64,000 bases of DNA from positions 18,650 through 82,649 of the forward strand of contig JACPYV010000018.1 in NCBI GenBank assembly GCA_016195825.1, written 5' to 3'. Source of the stretch: Burkholderiales bacterium. GTDB taxonomy: Bacteria > Pseudomonadota > Gammaproteobacteria > Burkholderiales > Burkholderiaceae_C. This document shows positions 7,725 to 16,514 of this stretch, piece by piece. The notes under the pieces were generated by a model. That model was not told where the DNA came from. It searched no databases and worked only from the letters and a program-made list of their open reading frames with translations. The position numbers and the translations under genes are program-made. Every line of letters starts with the position of its first letter. Positions within the stretch are counted from its first letter, which is position 1.

Positions 7725-8450
7725 TCACGCGCTCGGCGGCGTCCGCAGGTCCGTCACCCGGCGCCCGCGCCGCGAGGCGGCGGTGCGCAGGTGCATCAGA
7801 GACTCCACGCGCTTGAGCAGCTCGCGGTCGTTCCACGGCTTCTTGAAGATGCCGTAGACGCCTTCGATCTGGCCCACGCGGCCGTGCAGCTCGTCGTGGC
7901 CGGTGATGGCGATGACGGGCAGGTCCTCGGTCGTCAGGCTGCCGTGCACGTCGGCGATCAGCTCGAAGCCGTCCTTGTTGGGCATCTCCAGGTCGGTGAT
8001 CAGCACAGCGATCTCCGGGTGGGCGTCCAGCTGGGCAATGGCCTCGTTGCCGTCGTTGACCTGCAGCACGGTGAGGCCGGCGCCTTCGAGCAGGCGCTTG
8101 AGCTTGGTGCGCACGACGGCGGAGTCGTCGGCGATGAGCACGGTGGGCGGGCCCTCGGGCACGGCAGGGGCTGCCTCGCTGGGCGGCAGCTGCATCGGCG
8201 TGGGCGCCGTAACGAAGGCGCTGGCCATGGAGCGGCCGGCGCCCGGGCTGCCCGGCAGCGGCGGCAGCACAACGGGCGGCTGGGCGGCGCGCGGGGTGCC
8301 GCCGGGCGGCCGGGGCGGCGGGGTGTACTCGCGCGAAGGGCGATAGTCGTCACGCTTGAAAGCCGCAATGAGCACGATGATCGCCAGTGGTACCGCGATC
8401 AGCACTGGCATCAAGTAGGCGCCCAGCAACTCCTGCAACTCGTGAAACAT
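7725..8450 (-). CDS. Membrane-anchored response regulator receiver protein
   Basis: 241 residues. One membrane helix at about residues 9-30 (YLMPVLIAVPLAIIVLIAAF) is followed by a Pro-rich linker of about 65 residues and a CheY-like receiver. In the receiver, VLIADDSAVVRTKLKRLLE carries the acidic pair, LITDLEMPNKDGFELI the phospho-accepting Asp, VIAITGH the Thr and FKKPW the Lys. There is no output domain, and a membrane anchor on a receiver is unusual. The start is set at the ATG at 8450, behind a GGGG run; the TTG six bases upstream is less likely. It is separated by ~150 bases from the next kinase gene, so partnership with it is possible but unproven. Confidence 0.85.
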   Translation of the reverse strand: MFHELQELLGAYLMPVLIAVPLAIIVLIAAFKRDDYRPSREYTPPPRPPGGTPRAAQPPVVLPPLPGSPGAGRSMASAFVTAPTPMQLPPSEAAPAVPEGPPTVLIADDSAVVRTKLKRLLEGAGLTVLQVNDGNEAIAQLDAHPEIAVLITDLEMPNKDGFELIADVHGSLTTEDLPVIAITGHDELHGRVGQIEGVYGIFKKPWNDRELLKRVESLMHLRTAASRRGRRVTDLRTPPSA

Positions 8451-8602
8451 CCCCAACCCCAGTCTGTGAGACCGGGCAGCCTAACACCGTGCCACCCGCC
8501 CGCACCACCCAGGAAGTCCTGTGTTCCCGGGGCGCACTGCGCAGTTTTTGCCAGCAGTCGCGGCTGTTCACGCCGCCCGAGGCCGTCCTTGGCCGAGGGG
8601 CC

Positions 8603-9775
8603 TCAGAACGTCAGCAAAAAGCAGGCGCCGCCGCCCGGCCGCTTGGCGTAGCGCACCGTACCGCCCAGGCCGTGCACCAGCTGGCGCACGACGGCCAGGC
8701 CCAGGCCGCTGCCGCCGGCCCGCGTCGTGAAGAAGGGCGTGAAGATGCGGCCCTCAAGCCCCGGCGCGACGCCCGGGCCGTTGTCGCTGACGCGCAGCCG
8801 CAGGCGTGCACCGCGGCTCAGGACCGCTTCGATGTGAAGGTGGGGCGCCGCCCGTCCGGCGCAGGCCTGAAACGCGTTCTGCGCCAGGTTGATGAGCGCC
8901 TGCTCCAGCTGGGCCGCGTCGGTGCGCAGCGCCAGCGTCTCGGGCTCGACGGTGACCTTCACCGTGCCACCGGCCTGGGCCCAGGCTGGCTCGACCAGGC
9001 GCTGCACGGCCTGCAGCAGCGGCAGCAGGGCCACGTCGGCCAGCGTCGGCGCCGGGGGCTGGCTGACGCTGCGGTAGCGCTCGACGAAGCCCTGCAGGTG
9101 CGCCGCGCGCCGCGCCAGCGTGGCCAGCGCAGCCTCCAGCTCGCCCTGCTCGCCGGCGGCCAGCAGCGCCGGTGCGCTGGTGGCCAGCGACGCGATGGGC
9201 GTCAGCGAATTCATGATCTCGTGCGTCAGCACCTGCACGAGCTGCCGCCAGGCCGCCAGGGTTTCGGTCTCCAGCTCCGACTCGATGGGCGCCAGCGCCG
9301 CCAGCCGCCAGGCCTGGCCCTGCACGGTCAGTGCGGACACGGCCAGCACGGCGCGCTCCTGGCCGTGCTCGGTGGGCAGCGTGACGACGCGCCGGCCGGG
9401 TGGAGCTTCCAGCAGCGCGAGCAGGCCGGCGGGCTCCACGGCGCGGCCAGGGGCGAGGAGGCGGCGGGCGGCGGCGTTCAGCGCCAGCGGCGGGCCGCCC
9501 GCGACCAGGCGCCACAAGGCCAGGGGCGCGTGTTCCAGCGCGGCGTCCAGCTCGGGCCGCGGCGCGGGCGGTGGGTCGGGCGGCAGTGGTGCGGGCCGGT
9601 GGGCCAGGCGCTTCAGCGCAGCCCAGCCGAAGGCGGCGGCTATGAGGCCCGCCAGCGCGCAGGCCACGAGCAGGCGCGGCGAATCCAGCGAGGCCGTGAC
9701 GCCGGCTGCGCTGGCCGCCAGCACGACCGCTGCGCCAACGATGCGGGCGCGGTCATGTCCGGTCTCAGAGCCCAT
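8603..9775 (-). CDS. Sensor histidine kinase (NtrY/NtrB-like) of the exporter locus
   Basis: 390 residues. Two membrane helices lie near the N-terminus (about 12-30 and 33-50). A PAS-like region follows, then the H box LTHEIMNSLTPIAS with the phospho-accepting His at about residue 185. The N box is INLAQNAFQACAG, then DNGPGVAPGLEGRIF, the F box FTPFFTTRAGGSG and the G box GLGLAVVRQLVHGLGG. No long periplasmic loop is seen between the two helices, so it probably senses within the membrane or cytoplasm. It overlaps the upstream regulator gene by 11 bases, so the two form one operon and a cognate pair. The divergent exporter is the expected target. Confidence 0.9.
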   Translation of the reverse strand: MGSETGHDRARIVGAAVVLAASAAGVTASLDSPRLLVACALAGLIAAAFGWAALKRLAHRPAPLPPDPPPAPRPELDAALEHAPLALWRLVAGGPPLALNAAARRLLAPGRAVEPAGLLALLEAPPGRRVVTLPTEHGQERAVLAVSALTVQGQAWRLAALAPIESELETETLAAWRQLVQVLTHEIMNSLTPIASLATSAPALLAAGEQGELEAALATLARRAAHLQGFVERYRSVSQPPAPTLADVALLPLLQAVQRLVEPAWAQAGGTVKVTVEPETLALRTDAAQLEQALINLAQNAFQACAGRAAPHLHIEAVLSRGARLRLRVSDNGPGVAPGLEGRIFTPFFTTRAGGSGLGLAVVRQLVHGLGGTVRYAKRPGGGACFLLTF

Positions 9776-11081
9776 GTTTTTCCAGCCGCCGGTACAGCGC
9801 CGCCCGGCTCAGGCCCAGCAGCTTGGCGGCCTGGCTGATGTTGCCATCGGCCTGGGCCAGTGCGGCCTGCACGGCCTCCCGCTCGCGTTGCGCCAGGTCC
9901 AGGCCCAGGCCCTGCTCGGCGGGCGCCGGCGCCGCGGTGTCGGTGAGGCCGAAGTCGGCGAAGCTGAACACCGGCCCGCGTGCCAGCAGCGTCGCGCGTT
10001 CGCAGGCTTGGCGCAGCTCGCGCACATTGCCGGGCCAACGGTAGGCGGTGAGGCGCGCCAGCGCGTCGGGTGTCAGCTCGACCGCACGCCTGGCGAACTG
10101 CGCCAGGTAGTGCCGCAGCAGCAGCGCGATGTCGGCCGCGCCGCGCTCGCGCAGTGGCGGCACGCGCAGCACCACGGTATTCAGGCGGTACAGCAGGTCG
10201 GGCCGGAAGCGCCGCGCGTCGAACAGCTCGGCCTCGGCCAGGTTGGTGGCGGCCAGCACGCGCACGTCCACTGGCACGGGCTTGTCGCTGCCCAGGGGCG
10301 TGACCTCGCGGCGCTCCAGCGCGGCCAGCAGCTTGGCTTGGCTGGCCAGCGGCAGGTTGCCAATCTCGTCCAGGAACAGCGTGCCGCCCGCCGCCGCCAC
10401 GAAGCGGCCGGGGCGCGACTCGCGCGCATCCGTGAAGCTGCCGCGCCGGTGGCCAAACAGCTCGCTCTCCACCAGCGCCTCGGGCAACGAGCCCATGTCA
10501 ACGGCCAGCAGCGGGCCGGCAGCACGGGGCGAGGCGGCATGCAGCGCACGCGCCACCAGCTCCTTGCCCACGCCGTTCTCGCCCAGGATTAGCACGCTGG
10601 CCTGGCTGGCACCCACCTGTGCGATCTGCGCGCGCAGCGACTGCATCGCGACAGACCCGCCCAGCAGCTCGCCCGTGGCCGCCGCAGCCTGGACGGGTGC
10701 GCGCCGTGCCAGCGCCGCCTGCACGCAGGCCACCAGCCGCTCGTTGGCCCAGGGCTTGGTGATGAAGTCCACCGCACCGGCCTTGAGCGCCTGCACGGCC
10801 AGCTCGACCTCGGCATAGGCCGTCATGACGATGACGGCCGGTGCCGCAACCGCACCCTGGCGTGCCACCACCTCGCGCAGCAGCGCCAGCCCTGCCGCGC
10901 CGTCGCTGGCGCCGGGCGTGAAGTTCATGTCCAGCAACAGCACGTCCGGCGCGATCTCGTCCAGCGCGGCCGGCAGCTCTCGCGGGTCATGCCGCACGGC
11001 GACGCTGCCCAGCCTGCGCAGCGCCAGCCGCGCGGCCAGCGCCACGTCGGGGTCGTCGTCGAGGATGAGGAGGCCGCTCAT
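9765..11081 (-). CDS. NtrC-family response regulator with variant GAFTGA loop
   Basis: 438 residues. The receiver spans 1-120 (DDD at 8-10, phospho-Asp D51, TKP at 108-110). An AAA+ sigma54-interaction domain follows with Walker A GENGVGKEL (167-175) and Walker B TLFLDE (234-239). A Fis-type helix-turn-helix sits at the end (GNISQAAKLLGLSRAALYRR). The loop that contacts sigma54, normally GAFTGA, reads GSFTDA at 214-219. The start at 11081 is the first Met before a complete receiver. Much longer readings upstream run antisense through the exporter genes and are not real. It shares an operon with the kinase and lies divergent to the permease gene. Its probable binding sites are the palindromes at 11127-11165. 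Confidence 0.92.
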   Translation of the reverse strand: MSGLLILDDDPDVALAARLALRRLGSVAVRHDPRELPAALDEIAPDVLLLDMNFTPGASDGAAGLALLREVVARQGAVAAPAVIVMTAYAEVELAVQALKAGAVDFITKPWANERLVACVQAALARRAPVQAAAATGELLGGSVAMQSLRAQIAQVGASQASVLILGENGVGKELVARALHAASPRAAGPLLAVDMGSLPEALVESELFGHRRGSFTDARESRPGRFVAAAGGTLFLDEIGNLPLASQAKLLAALERREVTPLGSDKPVPVDVRVLAATNLAEAELFDARRFRPDLLYRLNTVVLRVPPLRERGAADIALLLRHYLAQFARRAVELTPDALARLTAYRWPGNVRELRQACERATLLARGPVFSFADFGLTDTAAPAPAEQGLGLDLAQREREAVQAALAQADGNISQAAKLLGLSRAALYRRLEKHGL

Positions 11082-11126
11082 GGAAGGGCGCGACTGTAGG
11101 CGTCCCGCGCGTGCGGGGGAAGGCGG

Positions 11127-11165
11127 TGTCCGGAAGCGGACAGTGCGGGTGTCCGCTTTCGGACG
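11127..11165. promoter_or_regulatory. Pair of palindromic operators, TGTCCG-N4-CGGAC(A)
   Basis: TGTCCGGAAGCGGACA (11127-11142) and TGTCCGCTTTCGGACG (11150-11165) are two near-copies of one 16-bp palindrome. Their centres are 23 bp apart, about two helix turns. They lie between the divergent regulator and permease genes, about 87 bp before the predicted exporter transcription start. That is the usual distance of activator sites for NtrC-type proteins. Binding by the regulator at 9765-11081 is inferred. Confidence 0.8.
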
Positions 11166-11206
11166 TTCGCGGCCCTGCGCTGGCGGTCCTGCCTGGGAAG
11201 CGGCGC

Positions 11207-11222
11207 TGGCCCGCCTCTTGCA
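11207..11222 (+). promoter_or_regulatory. Candidate sigma54 (-24/-12) promoter of the exporter operon
   Basis: TGGCCCGCCTCTTGCA matches the sigma54 consensus TGGCACG-N4-TTGCA with one mismatch and the obligatory GG-N10-GC spacing. The predicted start of transcription (about 11233) is only about two bases before the permease ATG, so the mRNA would be almost leaderless. No Shine-Dalgarno is present before that ATG, which agrees. Confidence 0.6.
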
Positions 11223-11234
11223 AAACAGCCGGTC

Positions 11235-13712
11235 ATGAAGCTGCTTTCCTCCCCCACCCTCTGGCTCGGCGCCTGGCGCCAGTTGCGCGCCGAACCCGGC
11301 CCGGCCGCTCTCGTCATCGTGGGCCTGGCGCTGGGCCTGGCCCTGACGCTGCTGACCGTCAGCTTCCTGCGCGACACGCTCTGGCCTGACGCCGGCCTGC
11401 CCGAGCCCGAGCGGCTGGCCAGCTTCGAGTGGCGGGTCCGCGGCCCCGGCGGCATCACGACCGAGTGGTTCAGCGACGTGCCCGCCGTGCCGCTGGCCGC
11501 CGCACTGCGCGACACCGGCGCGCCGGTGGGCGCCATGAGCCGCGTGCTCTACACGCAGCTGCCGTCGCGCGCTGCCGATGCGCAAGGCGTGCAACGCAGC
11601 ACCCGGCTCGTCATTGCCATGGCCGACGCCGAGCTGCCGGCCCTGCTGGGCCTGCGCCCGCTGGCCGGCGACCTGGCCGCCGCGCTGGCTTCGCCCGAGG
11701 GCATCGCGCTGACGGCGGCCTCCGCCGAGAAGCTCTTCGGCACCGTGCAGGCGCTGGGCCGCACGTTCACGATCGCGCTGCCGCCCGACCCCGAGGGCCG
11801 CGCGCCCGCGATGCAGTTCGCGCTGACCGTGAAGGCCGTGCTGCCCACGCCCAACCCCAACGGAACGCTGAACTACGACGCCCTCGCCGGCTTCCATGCG
11901 CCGGCCGCCAAGGCCTATCTGGCGCGCTCGGACAGCTGGACCCATTCCAGCGGCCGGCTGTTCGCGCGGCTGCAACCCGGCGCCACGGCGGCCCAGGTGG
12001 GCGACCTGGCCCAGCGCCTGCTGGCCCGGCAGCCCGCGCCGCAAGGCCTGCCCGCCGACTTCCTGAAGGGGGGCGGCCACTGGGCCTACCTGCGTGCGTT
12101 GCCCGTGGCCGACCTCGGCCTGCACGGCGCCGGTAGCCCGCAGCGGCGCCTGCAGCTGGGCAGCCTGGCGGCCGCGGCTTCCGGGGTGCTGGCGCTGGCC
12201 GTCATCAACTTCGTCAACCTGTGGAGCGTGCGCACGCTCGGGCGCCAGCGCGAAATCGGGCTGCGCAAGTCCCTGGGCGCGGGCGCCCCGGCGCTGGCGG
12301 CGCAATTCTTCGTCGAGGCGCTGGCCGTGGCGGGGCTGGCCGGGGTTGCCGGCCTGCTGCTGGCCTGGTGGAGCACGCCGGCCGTGTCGGCACTGATGCA
12401 GCACAGCTTCGAGGCGCCGGTGCTGGCGCCCGGCATGGTGGCGCTGACGGCCTTGCTGTGTGTGGCCGTGGCGGCCTTGAGCGCGCTGCCGCTGACCAGC
12501 ATTGCGCTGCGCGTGCGCCCGGCCGAGTCGCTGGCCGGGCGCAGCCACAGCGAGGGCCGGGCCAGCCGCTGGCTGCGCCGGTTGATGACGACGCTGCAGT
12601 TCGGCGCCGCCGCGCTGTTCACGGCCTTGGCCGTCACCGTCACCTGGCAGACCGAGCACGCCGGCCGCTTGGACCGCGGCTTCGGCGTCGAGGACCGCGT
12701 GGCCGTGGACCTGCCCTGGGACACCCAGCCCGCGCAGACGCAGTCGCTGCTGGCGCGCATCCGCGGCTGGCCCGAGGTCATCGCGGCGGCCGCGGCCGAC
12801 GATGTGCCGGGGCGCGACTTCAGCAGCTGGTTCTCCGAGTTCCGCGGCCCGAGCGGGCAGACGCTGAACCTGCGCACCGGCGTGGGCTTCACGCCCGGCT
12901 ACCTGGACCTCTACGGCATGCGCGTGCTGGCCGGCCGGCTGTCGGCCGACCATCGCGCCGAGGAGGCCCGCCACGGCGTCGTGCTGGACCGCAGCGCCGT
13001 CCAGGCGCTGGGCTTTGCCAGCCCCGACAGCGCCATCGGCCAGACGCTGGGCGTCAGCCCCACTTACGGCGACGGCCAGCCGGTCACGGTGGTCGCTGTC
13101 ATCGACGATATCCGGCTGGAAGGCCCGCGCAGCCGGCCGGTGCCGCTGGTGGTGACGCCCGTGACGGAACGCGGCGCCGGTGCCATCAGCGTGCACAGCC
13201 GCCAGCCCGCCGAGACGAGGCGCAAGCTGACGGCCCTGGTCAACGAGATGCTGCCCGATGCGCAGGCCCAGGCCCTGTCGGTGCGCGAGCAGCAGGCCGC
13301 CACGGTGGCCGAGGACGCGCGCCTGGGCCGGCTCGTCGCCATCACCGGCGCGCTGGCCCTGCTGCTGGCCGCCGTGGGCATCTACGCGCTGGCGGCCTAC
13401 ACGCTGCGCCGGCGCGAGCGCGAGATCGTGCTGCGAAAGCTGCACGGCGCCGGGGCCGGCGCGGTGGCGGGGCTGCTGGCGGGCGAGTTCGCCGGCGTGC
13501 TCGCCGCGGCCTGCGTGGTGGCGCTGCCTTGCGCCGCCTGGCTGTCGGAGCGCTACCTCGCAGGCTTCGTCGAGCGCGCACCCCTGGGTCCGTTCTCGCT
13601 GTGGGCGCTGCTGGCGGCCGTCGCGCTGCTGACGCTGGTCACTGCGCTGGCGGTGGCGCGGCACCTGCACGCGGCGCTGGCGCTGCGGCCTCTGCAGGCC
13701 CTGCGCGGATGA
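11235..13712 (+). CDS. ABC transporter permease, FtsX/MacB-type (two-domain)
   Basis: 825 residues. It begins with a membrane helix (PAALVIVGLALGLALTLLTV) and a large periplasmic domain. A core of helices with LWSVRTLGRQREIGLRKSLG follows at about residues 330-350. A second copy comprises another helix, another periplasmic domain and EREIVLRKLHGAGAGAVAG near residue 730. The R-E-I-x-L-R-K-x-x-G motif, present twice, is the coupling-helix signature of FtsX-like permeases, so one chain carries two permease units. The adaptor gene overlaps its stop codon by four bases and the ATPase follows. Together they resemble MacAB-type tripartite exporters, with lipids, peptides or antimicrobials as likely cargo. 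Confidence 0.9.
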   Translation: MKLLSSPTLWLGAWRQLRAEPGPAALVIVGLALGLALTLLTVSFLRDTLWPDAGLPEPERLASFEWRVRGPGGITTEWFSDVPAVPLAAALRDTGAPVGAMSRVLYTQLPSRAADAQGVQRSTRLVIAMADAELPALLGLRPLAGDLAAALASPEGIALTAASAEKLFGTVQALGRTFTIALPPDPEGRAPAMQFALTVKAVLPTPNPNGTLNYDALAGFHAPAAKAYLARSDSWTHSSGRLFARLQPGATAAQVGDLAQRLLARQPAPQGLPADFLKGGGHWAYLRALPVADLGLHGAGSPQRRLQLGSLAAAASGVLALAVINFVNLWSVRTLGRQREIGLRKSLGAGAPALAAQFFVEALAVAGLAGVAGLLLAWWSTPAVSALMQHSFEAPVLAPGMVALTALLCVAVAALSALPLTSIALRVRPAESLAGRSHSEGRASRWLRRLMTTLQFGAAALFTALAVTVTWQTEHAGRLDRGFGVEDRVAVDLPWDTQPAQTQSLLARIRGWPEVIAAAAADDVPGRDFSSWFSEFRGPSGQTLNLRTGVGFTPGYLDLYGMRVLAGRLSADHRAEEARHGVVLDRSAVQALGFASPDSAIGQTLGVSPTYGDGQPVTVVAVIDDIRLEGPRSRPVPLVVTPVTERGAGAISVHSRQPAETRRKLTALVNEMLPDAQAQALSVREQQAATVAEDARLGRLVAITGALALLLAAVGIYALAAYTLRRREREIVLRKLHGAGAGAVAGLLAGEFAGVLAAACVVALPCAAWLSERYLAGFVERAPLGPFSLWALLAAVALLTLVTALAVARHLHAALALRPLQALRG

Positions 13713-14971
13713 GCGCTGTGCTGAGCTCGGGCGCCGCGATGGACCGCCGCGTGGCGCGGCCACGCCGCTACGGCCTGGCCGCGCTGGCCGTGGTCGCCGC
13801 ACTCGCGCTGGCCGCGCTGCTGGCGCGCCACTGGCCGCGCGGCGTGGCGGTGGCCCGGGCCGACGTGGAGATCGCCGCGGCCCGCACGGGGGCCTTCCGC
13901 GACGTGGTCGTCGGCCGCGCGACGGTCCAGCCGCTGCAGTCCGTGTTGCTCGACGCCACCGAGGACGGGCGCGTGGAGCAGGTGCTGGTGGGTGACGGCG
14001 ACCGCGTCGCGGCCGGCCAGCTGCTGGTCGTGCTGGCCAGCAGCCAGCGCGCGCAGGAGCTGATGGCGCGCTCCAGCGAGGCCGCCCAGCAGCTCGCCAA
14101 CCTCGCCACCTTCCGCGCCGGTCTGGCGCAGGCGCAGGCCGCACAGCGCCGCGAGCTGACGCAGAGCGAGTTCGAGCTGGAGCGCGTGCGCCGGCTGCAC
14201 CAGCGCAACGTCGACCTGGCCGCCCAGGGTTTCCTGTCGCCGGCCGCCCTGGAAGACTCGGCCGACCGGCTGGCCATGGCACGGCGCCTGTTCGCGCAAC
14301 TGCAGGCCGACGGCCGGGAGGAGCTGCGCACCCGTGAGCAGTCCGTGCAGGCCATGCAGCGTGCCGTGACTGACCTGGACCAGCGCCTGCAAGCCATGCG
14401 CGCCGCCAGCGACGGCCTGGCCGTGCGTGCGCCTGTGGCGGGCCGCCTGACGGGCCTGGCGCTGCAGGTGGGCGAGAGCGTGCGCAGCGGCAGCCGCCTG
14501 GCGCGGCTGGACAGCCTGGGCCGCTTCAAGCTGGACCTGCGGCTGGACGAATTCCACCTCGGTCGCGTGCGCGAAGGCCTTTCCGCCGAGCTGGTGCTGG
14601 ATGGCCGCAGCCACGGCCTGCACGTCGCCCGCATCGACCCGCAGGTCAAGGACGGCCGCTTCTCCGCCGAACTCGCCTTCGACGCCGACTCGCCGCCGCT
14701 GCAGGTCGGCCAGGGCCTGGACGTGCGCCTGACGCTGGGCCAGCCGCAGGCCGCCCTGCTGCTGCGCGACGGCGGCTTTTACGCCGACACCGGCGGTGCC
14801 TGGGCCTTCGTGCTGGAGGCCGACGGCCACCACGCCCAGCGCCGACCGCTGCAGCTGGGCCGCCGCGCTGACGGCGTCATCGAAGTGCTGGGCGGCCTGC
14901 AGCCCGGCGAGCAAGTCGTCGTCTCCCCTTACCGCGCCTTTGCCGGCGCGACCGCCATCCAACTGGATTGA
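13709..14971 (+). CDS. Periplasmic adaptor subunit (HlyD/MacA-like) of the exporter
   Basis: 420 residues. A short cytoplasmic stretch and one membrane helix ([17 protein letters not shown], about 22-38) anchor it. A split biotinyl-lipoyl domain follows: first half [20 protein letters not shown], second half [19 protein letters not shown] long alpha-helical hairpin lies between the halves (about residues 110-220, rich in Gln, Glu, Arg and Ala). Beta-barrel and membrane-proximal parts come last. This is the standard plan of membrane-fusion proteins that join an inner-membrane ABC pump to a TolC-like channel. No TolC homologue is seen nearby. Its ATG overlaps the permease stop (ATGA), so translation is coupled. 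Confidence 0.92.
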   Translation: MSAVLSSGAAMDRRVARPRRYGLAALAVVAALALAALLARHWPRGVAVARADVEIAAARTGAFRDVVVGRATVQPLQSVLLDATEDGRVEQVLVGDGDRVAAGQLLVVLASSQRAQELMARSSEAAQQLANLATFRAGLAQAQAAQRRELTQSEFELERVRRLHQRNVDLAAQGFLSPAALEDSADRLAMARRLFAQLQADGREELRTREQSVQAMQRAVTDLDQRLQAMRAASDGLAVRAPVAGRLTGLALQVGESVRSGSRLARLDSLGRFKLDLRLDEFHLGRVREGLSAELVLDGRSHGLHVARIDPQVKDGRFSAELAFDADSPPLQVGQGLDVRLTLGQPQAALLLRDGGFYADTGGAWAFVLEADGHHAQRRPLQLGRRADGVIEVLGGLQPGEQVVVSPYRAFAGATAIQLD

Positions 14972-14973
14972 CC

Positions 14974-15657
<684 letters not shown>

Positions 15658-15706
15658 GGCTGCGTGGCGTTCATTGGCATAGTGGGTGCTCCTGCGCCCT
15701 GCTGCC

Positions 15707-16453
15707 ATGCTCGCCACCCAATTCGTTCTCCACCTTACCTTGCAGCGCGACAAGGTCGAGTCCTTCGACCGCTACCCGTTCAACCTGCCGGCCGTGCGCA
15801 CGCTGGAGCGGCTGGAGATGCACCCCCGGGTGACCTTTCTCGTCGGCGAGAACGGCTCGGGCAAGTCGACGCTGCTGGAGGCGCTGGCGGTGTCGTTGGG
15901 CTTCAACGCGGAGGGCGGCAGCAAGAGCTTTCGCTTCGGCACGCGGGCCTCGCACTCCGAGCTGCACGAGTACTTGCGCGTCGCCAAGGGCTACAAGCAG
16001 CCGCGCGACGGTTTCTTCCTGCGCGCCGAGAGTTTTTTCAACGTGGCGACCGAGATCGAGCAGCTGGACGAGGGACCGGGTGGCCCGCCAGTGATCGACG
16101 CCTATGGCGGTAGGTCGCTGCACGAGCAATCGCATGGGGAGTCCTTTCTCGCGCTGCTGAACCAACGCTTCGGCGGGCGCGGTCTCTACCTGCTGGACGA
16201 GCCCGAGGCGGCGCTTTCGCCACAGCGCCAGCTCGTCGCGCTGGCCCGCCTGCACGCGCTGGTGCAGCAGCAGTCCCAGTTCGTCATCGCCACGCACTCG
16301 CCGCTGCTGATGGCCTACCCGCACGCTTGGATTTATCAGTGCAGCGCCGACGGCGTGCGCCGTGTGGCCTACGAGGACACCGAGCATTACCGGGTCACCC
16401 GCGATTTCATGGCCGATCCCCAACTCGCTCTGCGTGACTTGTTGGCTGGGTGA
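15707..16453 (+). CDS. AAA-family ATPase (ABC/SMC-like, COG3910 type)
   Basis: 248 residues. It has Walker [18 protein letters not shown] near residue 45, a conserved [13 protein letters not shown] signature-like region, Walker [17 protein letters not shown] and the switch [11 protein letters not shown]. This is the stand-alone, cytoplasmic ATPase family related to SMC/RecF heads and common in proteobacteria. Its physiological role is not known. The ATG at 15707 is preferred to an in-frame GTG at 15686, as family members start with such a short strand before the P loop. It follows the exporter ATPase by 49 bases on the same strand, but nothing shows it belongs to the exporter. Confidence 0.85.
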   Translation: MLATQFVLHLTLQRDKVESFDRYPFNLPAVRTLERLEMHPRVTFLVGENGSGKSTLLEALAVSLGFNAEGGSKSFRFGTRASHSELHEYLRVAKGYKQPRDGFFLRAESFFNVATEIEQLDEGPGGPPVIDAYGGRSLHEQSHGESFLALLNQRFGGRGLYLLDEPEAALSPQRQLVALARLHALVQQQSQFVIATHSPLLMAYPHAWIYQCSADGVRRVAYEDTEHYRVTRDFMADPQLALRDLLAG

Positions 16454-16514
16454 GGCCCCGGCGCCGGCCTTAACCGGGCGGCGGCGTCAATCGGCGCCTT
16501 TAGGATGCTGGCCC

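Noticed and set aside
8579..8604. GAGGCC/GGCCTC inverted repeat as terminator of the kinase gene
   Set aside because: The stem has only six pairs with a long loop, overlaps the stop codon and has no T run.
11082..14282. Minus-strand open frame extending the NtrC-type regulator to about 1500 residues
   Set aside because: The extension runs antisense through the exporter genes, is rich in Gln/Arg/His shadow composition, and the true receiver starts at the Met at 11081.
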